From positions 806,001 to 870,000 of the forward strand of contig NZ_JAVDYC010000001.1 of the NCBI RefSeq assembly GCF_031458255.1: DNA of 64,000 nucleotides, written 5' to 3'. The translations under genes and the position numbers were made by a program. Within the stretch, counting starts at the first letter, position 1, and the number at the start of each line of letters is the position of its first letter. This document shows positions 16,831 to 25,569 of this stretch, piece by piece. Below the pieces are notes generated by a model. The model was not told where the DNA came from. It saw only the letters and a list, made by a program, of their open reading frames with translations, and searched no databases. Origin of the DNA: Catenuloplanes niger. Lineage in GTDB: Bacteria > Actinomycetota > Actinomycetes > Mycobacteriales > Micromonosporaceae.

Positions 16831-18132
16831 ATGACCGGACAACCCGCACGGAGACATCGCATACTCGGCACGGCCGTCGCGGCCGCGCTGCTGGCCGTGG
16901 CCGGAGCGGCCGCGCTGACCGGCGGGACGGCCGCGGCCGGGCAGACCGGCACGCTCGCCGCCACCGCCGGGTGCGGCAAGAACCCGACGCTGCGCGACGG
17001 GACCTACACGATCCAGAGCGGCGGACGCGCGCGGACGTACCAGCTGCGGCTGCCCGGCAACTACGACAACAACCGGGCGTACCGGCTGGTGGTCGGGCTG
17101 CACTGGCTCAACGGCAGCGCGAGCGACGTGGTCGGCAACGGGTTCTACGGCCTGCAGGCGCAGGCGGGCGGCAGCGCGATCTTCGTGGCACCGCAGGGCC
17201 TCGACGCCGGCTGGGCGAACACCGGCGGCCGGGACGTCACGCTCGTCGACGACATCCTGCGCACGATCGAGAACGACCTGTGCGTCGACACGTCGCAGCG
17301 GTTCGCGCTCGGGTTCAGCTACGGCGGCGCGATGAGCTTCGCGCTGGCCTGCGCCCGGCCGGCCGTGTTCCGGGCGGTGGCGCCGATCGCCGGCGCGAAC
17401 CTCAGCGGCGGATGCTCGACGGCGTCGCAGCCGGTCGCCTACTTCGGCATCCACGGCACCCGGGACAGCGTCCTGAACATCTCGTCGGGCCGGTCGATCC
17501 GGGACGTGTTCGTCCGCGCGAACGGCTGCACCGCGCAGAACCCGCCGGAGCCGGCGCAGAACAGCGGCACCCACATCACCACCGCGTACGCGGGCTGCCG
17601 ACCCGGATATCCGGTGCAGTGGGCGGCACACGACGGCGACCACGTGCCGCTGCCGACCGACCGCAACGCCGGTACGTCCTGGGTGGGTGCCGAGGTGTGG
17701 CGGTTCTTCAGCCAGTTCGCCAGCGTGACACCGCCGACCACTCCCCCGCCGACGACACCGACCGGCCCGCCGCCCACGACACCGACCGGCCCGCCGCCGA
17801 CCACGCCGCCGGCCGGCGACCCGGCGTGCCGCGCGAGCGCGACCGTGAACGCGTGGAACACCGGGCTGACCGCGAACGTCACGGTCACCAACACCGGCCG
17901 CACCGCGCTGAACGGCTGGAACCTCGCCTTCACCCTGCCGGCCGGCCAGACCGTCACCAACGGCTGGAACGCCACGTACACGCCCACGTCCGGCCGGGTC
18001 ACGGCCACCAACGTCGGGCACAACGCGCAGCTGGCACCGGGCGCGTCCGTCACGTTCGGTTTCCAGGCCACGCACACCGGCGACAGCGGCGCGCCAGCCG
18101 CGTACGCGCTGAACGGCTCCGCCTGCGCCTGA
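16831..18132 (+). CDS. Secreted LpqC/feruloyl-esterase-like hydrolase with C-terminal CBM2
   Basis: The 433-residue precursor has a signal peptide to about residue 36, then an alpha/beta-hydrolase with S163 (GFSYGGAMS), D212 (GTRDSV) and H271 (GDHVP). A PPTTPTGPP linker precedes a CBM2 module (NAWNTGLTANVTVTNTGRTA, LNGWNLAFTLPAGQ). It is related in plan, but not closely in the catalytic domain, to the preceding esterase. The pair gives two different de-esterifying activities on the same polymer, plausibly acetyl and feruloyl groups of xylan (inference). ATG 16831 has GCAGGAG upstream. Confidence 0.88.
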   Translation: MTGQPARRHRILGTAVAAALLAVAGAAALTGGTAAAGQTGTLAATAGCGKNPTLRDGTYTIQSGGRARTYQLRLPGNYDNNRAYRLVVGLHWLNGSASDVVGNGFYGLQAQAGGSAIFVAPQGLDAGWANTGGRDVTLVDDILRTIENDLCVDTSQRFALGFSYGGAMSFALACARPAVFRAVAPIAGANLSGGCSTASQPVAYFGIHGTRDSVLNISSGRSIRDVFVRANGCTAQNPPEPAQNSGTHITTAYAGCRPGYPVQWAAHDGDHVPLPTDRNAGTSWVGAEVWRFFSQFASVTPPTTPPPTTPTGPPPTTPTGPPPTTPPAGDPACRASATVNAWNTGLTANVTVTNTGRTALNGWNLAFTLPAGQTVTNGWNATYTPTSGRVTATNVGHNAQLAPGASVTFGFQATHTGDSGAPAAYALNGSACA

Positions 18133-18135
18133 CCG

Positions 18136-18174
18136 CACGCAGGGGTGGCACCGGCCCGGTGCCGCCCCTGCGTG
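18136..18174 (+). terminator. Strong hairpin terminator after the esterase pair
   Basis: CACGCAGGGG...CCCCTGCGTG with inner GGCACCG/CGGTGCC forms an almost perfect 18-bp stem (one T-G pair) with a 3-nt loop. It starts 4 bp after the stop codon. Confidence 0.75.
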
Positions 18175-18399
18175 TCGCGGTGCCGTTCCCGGCCGGTGCG
18201 GGCACGGTCCCCACACCGGCCGGCAACGCGGCGACCGGCCGGAGCCACCGGCACGCAGCCGGACCGTCTGAGCAGTCCGTCAGGATGGCTGAACGCCCCT
18301 CGCCCACCGGCGGCGACGTCCGGCGGACCGGGCTACGACACCGCGGAACACCGTGCCGCCCGGGTGGTCCGGGTCCGGCCGCCGGGTGGGCGCGCGGCG

Positions 18400-18405
18400 T
18401 ACACT
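18400..18405 (+). promoter_or_regulatory. -10 box of a leaderless promoter
   Basis: TACACT lies 8 nt before the GTG start at 18414, with no Shine-Dalgarno between. This suggests that the nucleosidase mRNA begins at its start codon. Confidence 0.55.
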
Positions 18406-18413
18406 TCCGGCCT

Positions 18414-18989
18414 GTGAAGATCAGTGCACCCATCAGCGCAGACCGCCCACTCCTGGTCATGGCGATCGATCTGGAGGCCGAGCACCTCGGCACCGATCTG
18501 CCGATCCTCTTCACCGGGATGGGCAAGGTCAACGCGGCCGTCGCGGTCGCCGCCGCACTGTCCGCCGGACCCCGGCCCAGCGAGATCATCAACCTGGGCA
18601 CGGCGGGCGCGCTCCGCGGCGGACTGTCCGGCACGCACGTGGTCGGCACCGTCGTCCAGCACGACTTCGACGAGGAGACGCTGTTCCGGCTGACCGGCGT
18701 GCTCAGCAGCCCGCCGCTGACCGTCGGCCCCGAGGACGCGGTCACGCTCGCCACCGGCGACTCGTTCATCGCGGACGACACGGTCCGCGCCCGCCTCGCC
18801 GAACACGCCGCACTGGTCGACATGGAGGGTTACGCGATCGCGGCCGCCGCGCACGCCGCGGGCGTACCGGTCCGCCTGGTCAAGCACGTCAGCGACGAGG
18901 CCGGCGCGGGCGCGGACCGCACCTGGCGGGAGTCGGTGGCCGACTGCTCCCGCGCACTCGGCGCCTGGCTCGCCCAGCGAACCGCCTGA
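18414..18989 (+). CDS. Purine-nucleoside phosphorylase / MTA-SAH-nucleosidase-like protein
   Basis: The 191-residue cytoplasmic protein belongs to the PNP_UDP_1 fold: TGMGKVNAAVAVAAAL near the N-terminus, IINLGTAGALRGGLSGTHVV in the middle, VDMEGYAIAAAAHAAGVPV carrying the ribose-binding M-E pair, then KHVSDEAG with the purine-contacting Asp. The family cleaves the N-glycosidic bond of nucleosides; MTA/SAH nucleosidase is the usual label. It is shorter than the typical 230 residues. Start GTG 18414 is chosen for the leaderless promoter and domain fit. Confidence 0.88.
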   Translation: MKISAPISADRPLLVMAIDLEAEHLGTDLPILFTGMGKVNAAVAVAAALSAGPRPSEIINLGTAGALRGGLSGTHVVGTVVQHDFDEETLFRLTGVLSSPPLTVGPEDAVTLATGDSFIADDTVRARLAEHAALVDMEGYAIAAAAHAAGVPVRLVKHVSDEAGAGADRTWRESVADCSRALGAWLAQRTA

Positions 18990-19596
18990 CGGCACACCAC
19001 GGGCGGGTCGCCGGCCGGCCGCCGGTCACGCCGTCACTCGCGGCCGCACCGCCCCACGGCCGGCGATCCCGGCACCCGGCGCCGGTGTCGCCACGGTGCC
19101 GGGCAGGATTCCCCCGGCATCCAGCGCGGTTCTGGGCGGGGCGCCGGGACCTCGCATCCGGCGCACCGCGTACCGGCGCCGGCGTCGCCCCGCGTCGGGA
19201 GGCTTTGCCTTAGAACCCGAGCGAGGCAATGTTCCCGCTTCCGGCGTGGTGCGGCCCGCATGCTCCCGCGGGCCAACCTCCGGTGCTCCGAAGACTGCGC
19301 CCGCGCTCCGCTTCGGAGCACCGATCGGAGCCGGTGCCGCCGTGGCCCGGACGAACGGGTTCCGCGGTGACCCGGACCCGAAGCGAACCACGCGTTTCCC
19401 GCTCCGCCGGCGCCCGGCGGAACCGCGATGTCCGCGGCGCCGCGGGCACCGGATTCCCCGGCGGCGCCTGATCCCGGGTGATACCGACACGTCCGGCGAC
19501 GCGGCCGCTCCGGCGGCACGGGATCACCGGGAGCGCGGATGCGCTCGCCGCGTCAGGCGGCACGGGAACCCCGGGAGCGCGGATGCGCTCGCCGGG
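18990..19596. other. 607-bp gene-free region with repeats and a hairpin
   Basis: No frame here has a start signal or domain. It holds a dispersed repeat copy (19232-19278), a perfect 13-bp hairpin CGGTGCTCCGAAG (19281-19293) with CTTCGGAGCACCG (19311-19323), and a 44-bp direct duplication (from 19512) that runs into the stop codon of the LacI gene. Confidence 0.6.
19232..19278 (-). repeat. Dispersed intergenic repeat, copy 2, with adjoining hairpin
   Basis: On the minus strand these 47 bp are identical to 53532-53578. The next 40 bp form the 13-bp-stem hairpin at 19281-19323. A similar but diverged CGGAGC-rich inverted repeat precedes the copy at 53532, so the repeat unit is probably about 100 bp. 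Confidence 0.85.
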
Positions 19597-19599
19597 TCA
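19512..19599. repeat. 44-bp direct tandem duplication ending at the LacI stop codon
   Basis: Units 19512-19555 and 19556-19599 both begin GGCGGCACGGGA and share GGGAGCGCGGATGCGCTCGC. They differ at a few positions. The second ends on the TGA (19597-19599) of the minus-strand LacI gene. Confidence 0.75.
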
Positions 19600-20586
19600 G
19601 GCGGGGCCGGAACTCCGGCGCACCCGCAGCACCGCGGGGAACTCACCGCGCCAGTGCGCCGCGAGTTGCCGCTTCACCAGCGCGCGGACCGCGGCGGCCG
19701 CCATCTCCTCGACGGGCTGCCGGACCGAGGACATCGGCGGGGTGGTGCACAGCGCGATCACGCTGTCGTCGAAGCCCACGATCGCCACGTCGTCCGGCAC
19801 CCGCCGGCCCGCGTCGGCCAGCGCCTGCATCGCGCCGGCCGCCACCGCGTCACTGCCGGCGAAGATCGCGTCCAGCGCCGGCTCCCGGTGCAGCAGCCGG
19901 CCGGTCAGGTCGTACCCGGAGTCACGGTGGAACTCGCCGGTCGCGGCCAGGTCCGGCAGCCCGAGCTCGTGCACCGCCCGCCGGTACCCCTCCCGCCGCC
20001 CGTCCGCGTCGGTGTGGCCGGCCGGGCCGTGCAGCGCGGCGATGCGGCGACGACCGGTGTCGAACAGGTGCCGGACCGCCGCGTACGCCCCACCGGCGTT
20101 GTCCACCCCGACGAACGGCACCGCGGGGGCGCGCACCCCCATCGAGACCACCCGGTCGCACCGGGTGTAGAACTCGCCCGCGATCTCCGCCGGCACGTTG
20201 AGCAGCACCACGCCCACGCTCACCGTGCCGGCGACGGCGTCGAGGAGCGCGGCCACGCCGGACCGGTCCACCAGGTGCACCTGCAGCTGGAGGTTGCTGC
20301 CGGCCAGCTCCTGGAGCATCCCGGCGGTCACCCGGCCGTAATAGGGGCTCACGCCGAAGGCCGCCGCGTCCTCGACCACGACCAGTTCGACGACCTCGCC
20401 GCGCCCGACGGCCAGCGCGCGGGCGACCGGGTCCGGTCGGTACCCGAGCCGGGTGATCACCTCTTGGACCCGCGCCCGGGTCTGCTCGGCGACGCCGGGG
20501 GCGTCGTTGATCACCCGCGAGACGGCGGCCTTGGACACGCCCGCACCGGCGGCGACGTCCGCGAGGGTCGGCCGCTTAGGAGACAT
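19597..20586 (-). CDS. LacI-family transcriptional regulator
   Basis: The 329-residue protein has a helix-turn-helix at residues 6-27 (TLADVAAGAGVSKAAVSRVI) and the hinge helix GYRPDPVARALAVG. A periplasmic-binding-protein-like effector domain follows (VELVVVEDAAAF, DAIFAGSDAVAAGAMQAL, DVAIVGFDDS). It is the only LacI regulator in the window and a candidate to read the LacI-type palindromes upstream of the GH62/GH64 genes and of its own divergent neighbour. ATG 20584-20586 is chosen because the longer frame adds 134 residues of low-complexity sequence. The effector sugar cannot be told. Confidence 0.93.
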   Translation of the reverse strand: MSPKRPTLADVAAGAGVSKAAVSRVINDAPGVAEQTRARVQEVITRLGYRPDPVARALAVGRGEVVELVVVEDAAAFGVSPYYGRVTAGMLQELAGSNLQLQVHLVDRSGVAALLDAVAGTVSVGVVLLNVPAEIAGEFYTRCDRVVSMGVRAPAVPFVGVDNAGGAYAAVRHLFDTGRRRIAALHGPAGHTDADGRREGYRRAVHELGLPDLAATGEFHRDSGYDLTGRLLHREPALDAIFAGSDAVAAGAMQALADAGRRVPDDVAIVGFDDSVIALCTTPPMSSVRQPVEEMAAAAVRALVKRQLAAHWRGEFPAVLRVRRSSGPA

Positions 20587-20655
20587 TGGACGATCATATC
20601 GCCATTGATCATCACCCTCGCATGCCCTGATCACCGCGTCCGACACATCCACGTA

Positions 20656-20709
20656 TCGACATCCGTGCCGATATAGCCGTAGGATCGCGGCCGGTCCACC
20701 GTGGACCGG
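20656..20709 (+). promoter_or_regulatory. Promoter with a palindromic operator for the secreted protease gene
   Basis: TCGACA (20656-20661), an 18-nt spacer and TAGGAT (20680-20685) form a good promoter. The 19-bp perfect palindrome CCGGTCCACCGTGGACCGG (20691-20709) covers the expected transcription start. It sits between the divergent LacI gene and the protease gene (GTG 20732, preceded by GGGGG), so the LacI protein is a natural candidate repressor. Confidence 0.65.
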
Positions 20710-20731
20710 TCCAGGAAATCGGGGGATTTCT

Positions 20732-22567
20732 GTGTCGTTGTCGCGACGCGTTCTCGCCGCGTTCACCGTGCTGATGGCGGCCACCGGCGCCGCTCTCACC
20801 GGTCCGGCGCACGCCGCACCACCCGCACCCGCACCACCCGCACCAGCAGCCGCGGCCGCGTCGGCCGACGTCGTCCGGGAACCGCTGCCACCCGGCTTCG
20901 ACGGCACCGCGCCCGCGCCGCTGCCCACCGCCGTGACCCGGGCCGAGATGGCCGCGAACGCGGTCCGCTGCGAGGGCGACGGCGTCACCGGTAAGCGGGT
21001 CGAGGTGCTCTACGTCCGCGAGGCCGCCCAGGCCAGCCGCTACGCGCTCTACGCGCCGACGATCCGCACCTGGATGGCGAACGTCGACGACGCGTTCAAC
21101 GACAGCGCCGCGAAGACCGGCGGCAGCCGGCACGTGCGCTTCGTGACCGAGGCGGCCGGCACCGGCTGCCAGGTCGTGGTCCGCAACGTCACGGTGCCCA
21201 ACGGCACGTTCACCGGCAACAACTGGGCCACCATCAAGGCGGCCGTGGCGGCGCAGGGCTACAACCGCACCGACCGCAAGTACATGGTCTTCGACGAGAA
21301 CAGCGCGGTCTGCGGCGGCGCCGACCCGGACAACGACGAGACGCCCGGCCCGTCGAGCCGGTGGAACCTCGGCCCCCGCTACCTGGAGGTCGGCCCCGGC
21401 TGCTGGGGCGCGAACGCGGCCGCCCACGAGCTCGGGCACCTGTTCGGCGCCGTGCGCGACTCCGCACCGCACGCGGACGGTGCCGGGCACTGCGTCGAGG
21501 AGTGGGACCTGATGTGCTACGGCTCCGCCGTCAGCGCGTACACCTGCGGAGAGAAGGACCACGACCGGCTGCTCGACTGCGGCAACGACGACTACTTCCA
21601 CACCAACCCGCCGGCCGGCAGCTACCTGGCCACGCACTGGAACTCGGCGAACAGCGAGTTCCTGATCAAGGGCAGCACGCCGGACAACGACGACGGACAC
21701 CTGCGCGGCGGCAGGTCTTACGTGATCACCAATGCCGCCACCGGGCACGCGCTGGAGCCGCTGAACGGCAGCACCGCGCCACTGACCGAGATCAGTCAGC
21801 GGCCGGTCTCCGGCGCGCAGACGCAGCGCTGGCTGCTCAACTACGCGACCGGCTGGCGGCTGGTCAACGTGGCCAGTCAGCTGTGCCTGGACGACTACTA
21901 CAGCCAGACCGCGCCGGGGACCACGTCGCTGCAGTACTACTGCGAGCAGTCCAACGGCATGGCCTGGGCGCTGCAGCCGGTCGGCAACGGCCGGTACGCG
22001 ATGATCAATTACCTGACCGGGTACGCGCTGACCAGCCAGGGCGCGCACCCGGCGAAGCTGGCCCAGTACCCGTACACCGGTGACGTCACGCAGCAGTTCA
22101 CGCTCACCCCGGTGGCCGAGTCCGCACCGGCCGCCGGCAACACGTACACGTTCACCAGCCGGCACGGCACGCACATGTCGGTGCCGAACGCCACGGTCGG
22201 CGCGTTCGTCACGCACACCGCGATCGGCACCGCGACCATCCAGCGGTGGACGCTGCAGGCCGGCAACGCGGCCGGCCGCTTCCGGATCGTCAACGCCGCC
22301 ACCGGCCTGTGCCTGCGGCCGGAGACCACCGCGACGACCGCCGGCCTGCGCCTGCAACAGGTCACCTGCGGCACCGGCAACGAGCAGAACTGGACGATCC
22401 GCCGGTACGCCGACACCCGCTACGGGTTCATCAACGTGGCGACCGGCCAGGCCGCGTCGCTGCTCACCGGTGCCGCCGGGGCGAACGTCACGCAGCAGCC
22501 CTACCAGGGCGGTGACTCCTCCGGTGGCCTCGCCGACCGGGTCTGGGGCCTGATCAAGGTCTCCTGA
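20732..22567 (+). CDS. Secreted zinc metalloprotease with tandem ricin-type lectin domains
   Basis: The 611-residue precursor has a signal peptide to about residue 28 (AHA-A) and a Pro/Ala spacer. The catalytic region (about 60-310) has the zincin motif H232-E233-L-G-H236 and a downstream CYGS/ACG-type turn with several cysteines that probably form disulfides. From about residue 328 two beta-trefoil (RICIN/CBM13-like) domains follow, with QxW-type repeats: TQRWLLNYATGWRLVNV, MAWALQPVGNGRY, IQRWTLQ, NEQNWTI. Secreted HEXXH-ricin proteins are common in actinomycetes; the substrate is unknown. The start codon is GTG with a GGGGGAT site 7 nt upstream. Confidence 0.88.
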   Translation: MSLSRRVLAAFTVLMAATGAALTGPAHAAPPAPAPPAPAAAAASADVVREPLPPGFDGTAPAPLPTAVTRAEMAANAVRCEGDGVTGKRVEVLYVREAAQASRYALYAPTIRTWMANVDDAFNDSAAKTGGSRHVRFVTEAAGTGCQVVVRNVTVPNGTFTGNNWATIKAAVAAQGYNRTDRKYMVFDENSAVCGGADPDNDETPGPSSRWNLGPRYLEVGPGCWGANAAAHELGHLFGAVRDSAPHADGAGHCVEEWDLMCYGSAVSAYTCGEKDHDRLLDCGNDDYFHTNPPAGSYLATHWNSANSEFLIKGSTPDNDDGHLRGGRSYVITNAATGHALEPLNGSTAPLTEISQRPVSGAQTQRWLLNYATGWRLVNVASQLCLDDYYSQTAPGTTSLQYYCEQSNGMAWALQPVGNGRYAMINYLTGYALTSQGAHPAKLAQYPYTGDVTQQFTLTPVAESAPAAGNTYTFTSRHGTHMSVPNATVGAFVTHTAIGTATIQRWTLQAGNAAGRFRIVNAATGLCLRPETTATTAGLRLQQVTCGTGNEQNWTIRRYADTRYGFINVATGQAASLLTGAAGANVTQQPYQGGDSSGGLADRVWGLIKVS

Positions 22568-22575
22568 CCCACCCC

Positions 22576-22613
22576 GCCGGTCCTCGCGGCACGCCCCCGT
22601 CGCGAGGACCGGC
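22576..22613 (+). terminator. Hairpin terminator
   Basis: GCCGGTCCTCGCG (22576-22588) pairs perfectly with CGCGAGGACCGGC (22601-22613) over a 12-nt loop, starting 9 bp after the protease stop codon. Confidence 0.75.
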
Positions 22614-22732
22614 CCCTTCGCGGGGTTCCGGGCGCCCGCGGTGACCCCGGCCGGGCCGCCGAGCGGTCCGGGGTGGCGCGCAGGTACCGACGGCCTGGCG
22701 CGCAGGTTCACGTCCGGGTCCCGGGATCTGCC

Positions 22733-22738
22733 TAGGCT
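22733..22738 (+). promoter_or_regulatory. -10 box of a leaderless promoter
   Basis: TAGGCT lies 8 nt before the GTG start of the amidohydrolase at 22747. No Shine-Dalgarno is visible. Confidence 0.5.
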
Positions 22739-22746
22739 TCATCGAC

Positions 22747-24168
22747 GTGACAACCGAGAATCACCCCACCACGATCATCTTCCGGCGCGGCATCGTGCTC
22801 ACCATGGAGCCGGGGCGAGCGGAGCTGTACGACACCGACGTGCTGGTCGAGGACGGCCGGATCACGGCCGTCGGCACCGGCCTCGAGGCGCCGGCCACGG
22901 CCCTGGAGATCGACGCGGCCGGCGGCATCCTGATGCCCGGCATGATCGACACGCACCGGCACATGTGGCAGACCGCGCAGCGCGGATACGGCTCCGACTG
23001 GACGCTGACCAACTACTTCTACTTCTACTACATCAACCACGTGCACGCGTTCCGGCCGGAGGACGTCTACGCCGGGAACCTGCTCGCCGCGCTGGAGTCG
23101 ATGAACGCCGGCGTCACCACCACCGTGGACTGGTCGCACGGGCTGCGTACCACCGCGCACGCGGACGCGGCCGCCGACGCGCTGGACCGGGTGCCGGGCC
23201 GGTTCGTGCTCGCCTACGGAAACCACGCGCAGGCGCCGTGGGAGTGGTCCACGACCGGGGAGTTCCGCGACTTCGCCGACCGCCGCGGGACCACCGGGCT
23301 GCGCACGCTGCAGCTCGCGTTCGACATGAGCGCCGACCCGGCGTTCCCGGAGCGGGCCGTGTTCGACGTGGCACGCGACCTGGGCCTGCGGATCACCACG
23401 CACGCCGGCGTGTGGGGCGGCTCCGACGACGCCGGGCTGCGCCGGATGGCCGACCACGGCGTGCTCGACGACCGGATCACCTACGTGCACACCGGGTCGC
23501 TGTCCGAGGACTCGTACCAGCGGATCGCGGCGACCGGCGGGCACGTCTCCGTCGCCACCGAGAGCGAGTCCGCGGCCGGGCAGGGCTACTCGCCGACCCG
23601 GCGGCTGCGCCGGCACGGCATCCGCACCTCGCTGTCCACCGACAGCAGCGTGCTGGTCAGCGGCGACATGTTCCACGCGATGCGCGCCGCGCTCGGCGCC
23701 GACCGCGCGCTCGGCCACCTGGAGGCGCACGCGGCCGGCGGGACCGTCACCGACAACGAGCTGCGTGCCTCCGACGTGATCCGCTACGCCACGCTCGGCG
23801 GCGCGGAGGCGATCGGCCTGGACGACCGGATCGGCAGCATCACCGTGGGCAAGCGCGCCGACCTGGTGCTGATCAAGAACGACCGGAACCCGGCCATGTT
23901 CCCGATCATCCATCCGGCCGGCCACGTGGTACAGCAGGCCGGCACCGGCGACGTGCACACGGTCCTGGTCGACGGGCGCCTGGTCAAGAAGGACGGTGTC
24001 CTGCTGCTCGGCGCCCGGCTGGCCGAGGCGCGCCGGCTGGTCGCGGACAGCGTCGGCCGGTTGCGCGACGGCATGGACGAGGCGGCCTGGAACGCCGGAC
24101 TGCGGCCGGACCGGCCGGACGTCGAACTGGTCCACAACCCGTACCACTACGGCCGGAACGCCGAGTAG
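22747..24168 (+). CDS. Amidohydrolase family protein (chlorohydrolase/deaminase-like)
   Basis: The 473-residue cytoplasmic metallohydrolase has metal-ligand motifs MIDTHRHMW (H70, H72), ITTHAGVWG (H219), YVHTGSLS (H248) and LSTDSSV (D299), then a C-terminal [14 protein letters not shown] typical of the family. It shares the overall plan with the amidohydrolase at 3103-4521 and differs mainly in the substrate-loop regions, for example the aromatic [11 protein letters not shown]. The reaction is probably deamination or dechlorination of an N-heterocycle; the substrate is unknown. Confidence 0.9.
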   Translation: MTTENHPTTIIFRRGIVLTMEPGRAELYDTDVLVEDGRITAVGTGLEAPATALEIDAAGGILMPGMIDTHRHMWQTAQRGYGSDWTLTNYFYFYYINHVHAFRPEDVYAGNLLAALESMNAGVTTTVDWSHGLRTTAHADAAADALDRVPGRFVLAYGNHAQAPWEWSTTGEFRDFADRRGTTGLRTLQLAFDMSADPAFPERAVFDVARDLGLRITTHAGVWGGSDDAGLRRMADHGVLDDRITYVHTGSLSEDSYQRIAATGGHVSVATESESAAGQGYSPTRRLRRHGIRTSLSTDSSVLVSGDMFHAMRAALGADRALGHLEAHAAGGTVTDNELRASDVIRYATLGGAEAIGLDDRIGSITVGKRADLVLIKNDRNPAMFPIIHPAGHVVQQAGTGDVHTVLVDGRLVKKDGVLLLGARLAEARRLVADSVGRLRDGMDEAAWNAGLRPDRPDVELVHNPYHYGRNAE

Positions 24169-24250
24169 GACGGCCGGTCGTCCGCGCCGTGGCAGCGCAC
24201 CGCCGATCCGGTCCGCGGGGCCACAACGCGGTGTGGCGGGCGCCGTGTCG

Positions 24251-24410
24251 CCGGCCGGCTGCCGGCCGGTGGAACCGAACGGTGGCCGGCCGGTGGACGC
24301 GGACGGCGGCCGGACGGTGGCCGGACGGTGGCCGGACGGTGGACGCGGACGGCTACCGGCCGGTGAACGCGGACGGTTACCGGACGGTGCGCGGGGTGGG
24401 GTTCGTGGTG
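24251..24410. repeat. Degenerate intergenic tandem repeats (GGCCGGACGGT / ACGCGGACGG units)
   Basis: The region is built of imperfect 12- and 24-bp units such as GGTGGCCGGACGGTGGCC and GAACGCGGACGGTTACCGG, followed at 24391-24410 by GCGGGGTGGGGTTCGTGGTG. That last module also occurs, duplicated, at 764-807. There is no coding potential. Confidence 0.65.
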
Positions 24411-24454
24411 ACCGGCGGCGGGACGTGCAGGGAGGCCGCCCGCGGCCGACCGGT

Positions 24455-24494
24455 GCCCGCGGGAGCGTGCGGGTCGCACCACGCCGGAAGCGGG
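24455..24494 (+). repeat. Dispersed intergenic repeat, copy 3
   Basis: It reads GCCCGCGGGAGCGTGCGGGT and continues to CCACGCCGGAAGCGGG, with two or three differences from the 47-bp identical pair (copies 2 and 4). Like copy 1 it is preceded by CGACCGGT. Confidence 0.8.
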
Positions 24495-24536
24495 CACAAC
24501 GGCTTCGGCCCTTGGGACGGAGCACGATGGACGGTC

Positions 24537-25481
24537 CTATTCGGACGGTTGCCGGGCGTCGTCGCCGGGGGTGCGGCCGTAGCGGCGTTTGAACGCGCGG
24601 GTGAAGTGGCTGCCGTCGGCGAACTGGTAGCGGGCGGCGGCCTCCGCGACGCCGAGGCGGCCGGTGGCGGCGGTCAGGGCGGCGCGGGCCTCGGCGAGTC
24701 GCTGGTCACGGACGTATCCCATGATCGACTCACCGGTCGCGGCGAACGCGCGCTGCAGCGTGCGCAGCGAGACGTTGAGGTCACCCGCCAGTGCGGCCGG
24801 GGTGAGGCCCGGATCGGTCAGGCGGCGGCGCGCGAGGTCCTTCGCGGTCCGCACGAGCGTCGGCTCCAGTCGCGGGTCGGCCGGGTCGGCGGCGCCGCGG
24901 ACGACGGTGCGGGCCAGCTCGATCAGCACGGTGGCGGCGGTGTCCACGCCGGCCGGGGTCAGCTCGGGCAGCGTGCGCCGGACCATCTCGGCGTGCGTGG
25001 CCAGCAGGCGCAGTTCGGCGGTGCGGGCGGAGCCGGTCACCGCGCGGCCGCCGAGCAGCGGCAGCAGCGCGTCGGCGGGCAGGATGACGACGTCGGCCGT
25101 GGTGCCGGGCGGGAACCGGAAGTGCGCCAGCGGCTCCGCGTGCCGGATCAGGAACCCGCCCGCGGGCACGGTGTGCAGGCTGTCCTCCCGGGCGCCGCCG
25201 AGCACGACCGCGCCGCTGCGCACGATCCACAGGCGGACGAACTCCTCGTCCCGGCAGGGCGGCCCGGCGGTGCGCGCCGGGGTGGCCCCGCGCAGCCGCA
25301 GCGAGACCGTGTCGCGGACCCGGGCGACCCGCATCCGGAACCGGAAGTCGGCGAGCGTACCCGCGCTGAAGTGCGGGAACGCGAACCGGTCGCCGACGTG
25401 ACGCAGCCAGTCGTCGCCGAGGTCGGACACGGGTGCGCGCGCCCCGTCGAAGGCGAACGCCCCGGCCGTCGTGTCGCTCAT
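24537..25481 (-). CDS. AraC-family regulator
   Basis: The 314-residue protein has an N-terminal AraC-binding-like (cupin-type) domain with RLWIVRSGAVVL, HTVPAGGFLIRHAEPLAHF. Two C-terminal helix-turn-helices follow (LAGDLNVSLRTLQRAFAATG and AAARYQFADGSHFTRAFKRR, ending YGRTPGDDAR). This is the architecture of the NimR/FeaR-like AraC_binding_2 group. A paralogue with the same plan is encoded at 35641-36564. It lies upstream of nothing obvious; the NmrA-like gene precedes it on the same strand by 88 bp. Confidence 0.9.
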   Translation of the reverse strand: MSDTTAGAFAFDGARAPVSDLGDDWLRHVGDRFAFPHFSAGTLADFRFRMRVARVRDTVSLRLRGATPARTAGPPCRDEEFVRLWIVRSGAVVLGGAREDSLHTVPAGGFLIRHAEPLAHFRFPPGTTADVVILPADALLPLLGGRAVTGSARTAELRLLATHAEMVRRTLPELTPAGVDTAATVLIELARTVVRGAADPADPRLEPTLVRTAKDLARRRLTDPGLTPAALAGDLNVSLRTLQRAFAATGESIMGYVRDQRLAEARAALTAATGRLGVAEAAARYQFADGSHFTRAFKRRYGRTPGDDARQPSE

Positions 25482-25569
25482 GATCTGCCGAGTCTGCCGC
25501 GTACGACCCCGCACCCGCCAGTCCGGACCGGCGGCCACGTCGGTGCGCGGGTACGGGTGCCGCCGCCGC

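Noticed and set aside
14224-24168. A secondary-metabolite biosynthetic cluster including the nucleosidase, methyltransferase and amidohydrolases
   Set aside because: No polyketide synthase, NRPS, terpene synthase, RiPP or carrier-protein gene is present, and the enzymes are in separate transcription units.
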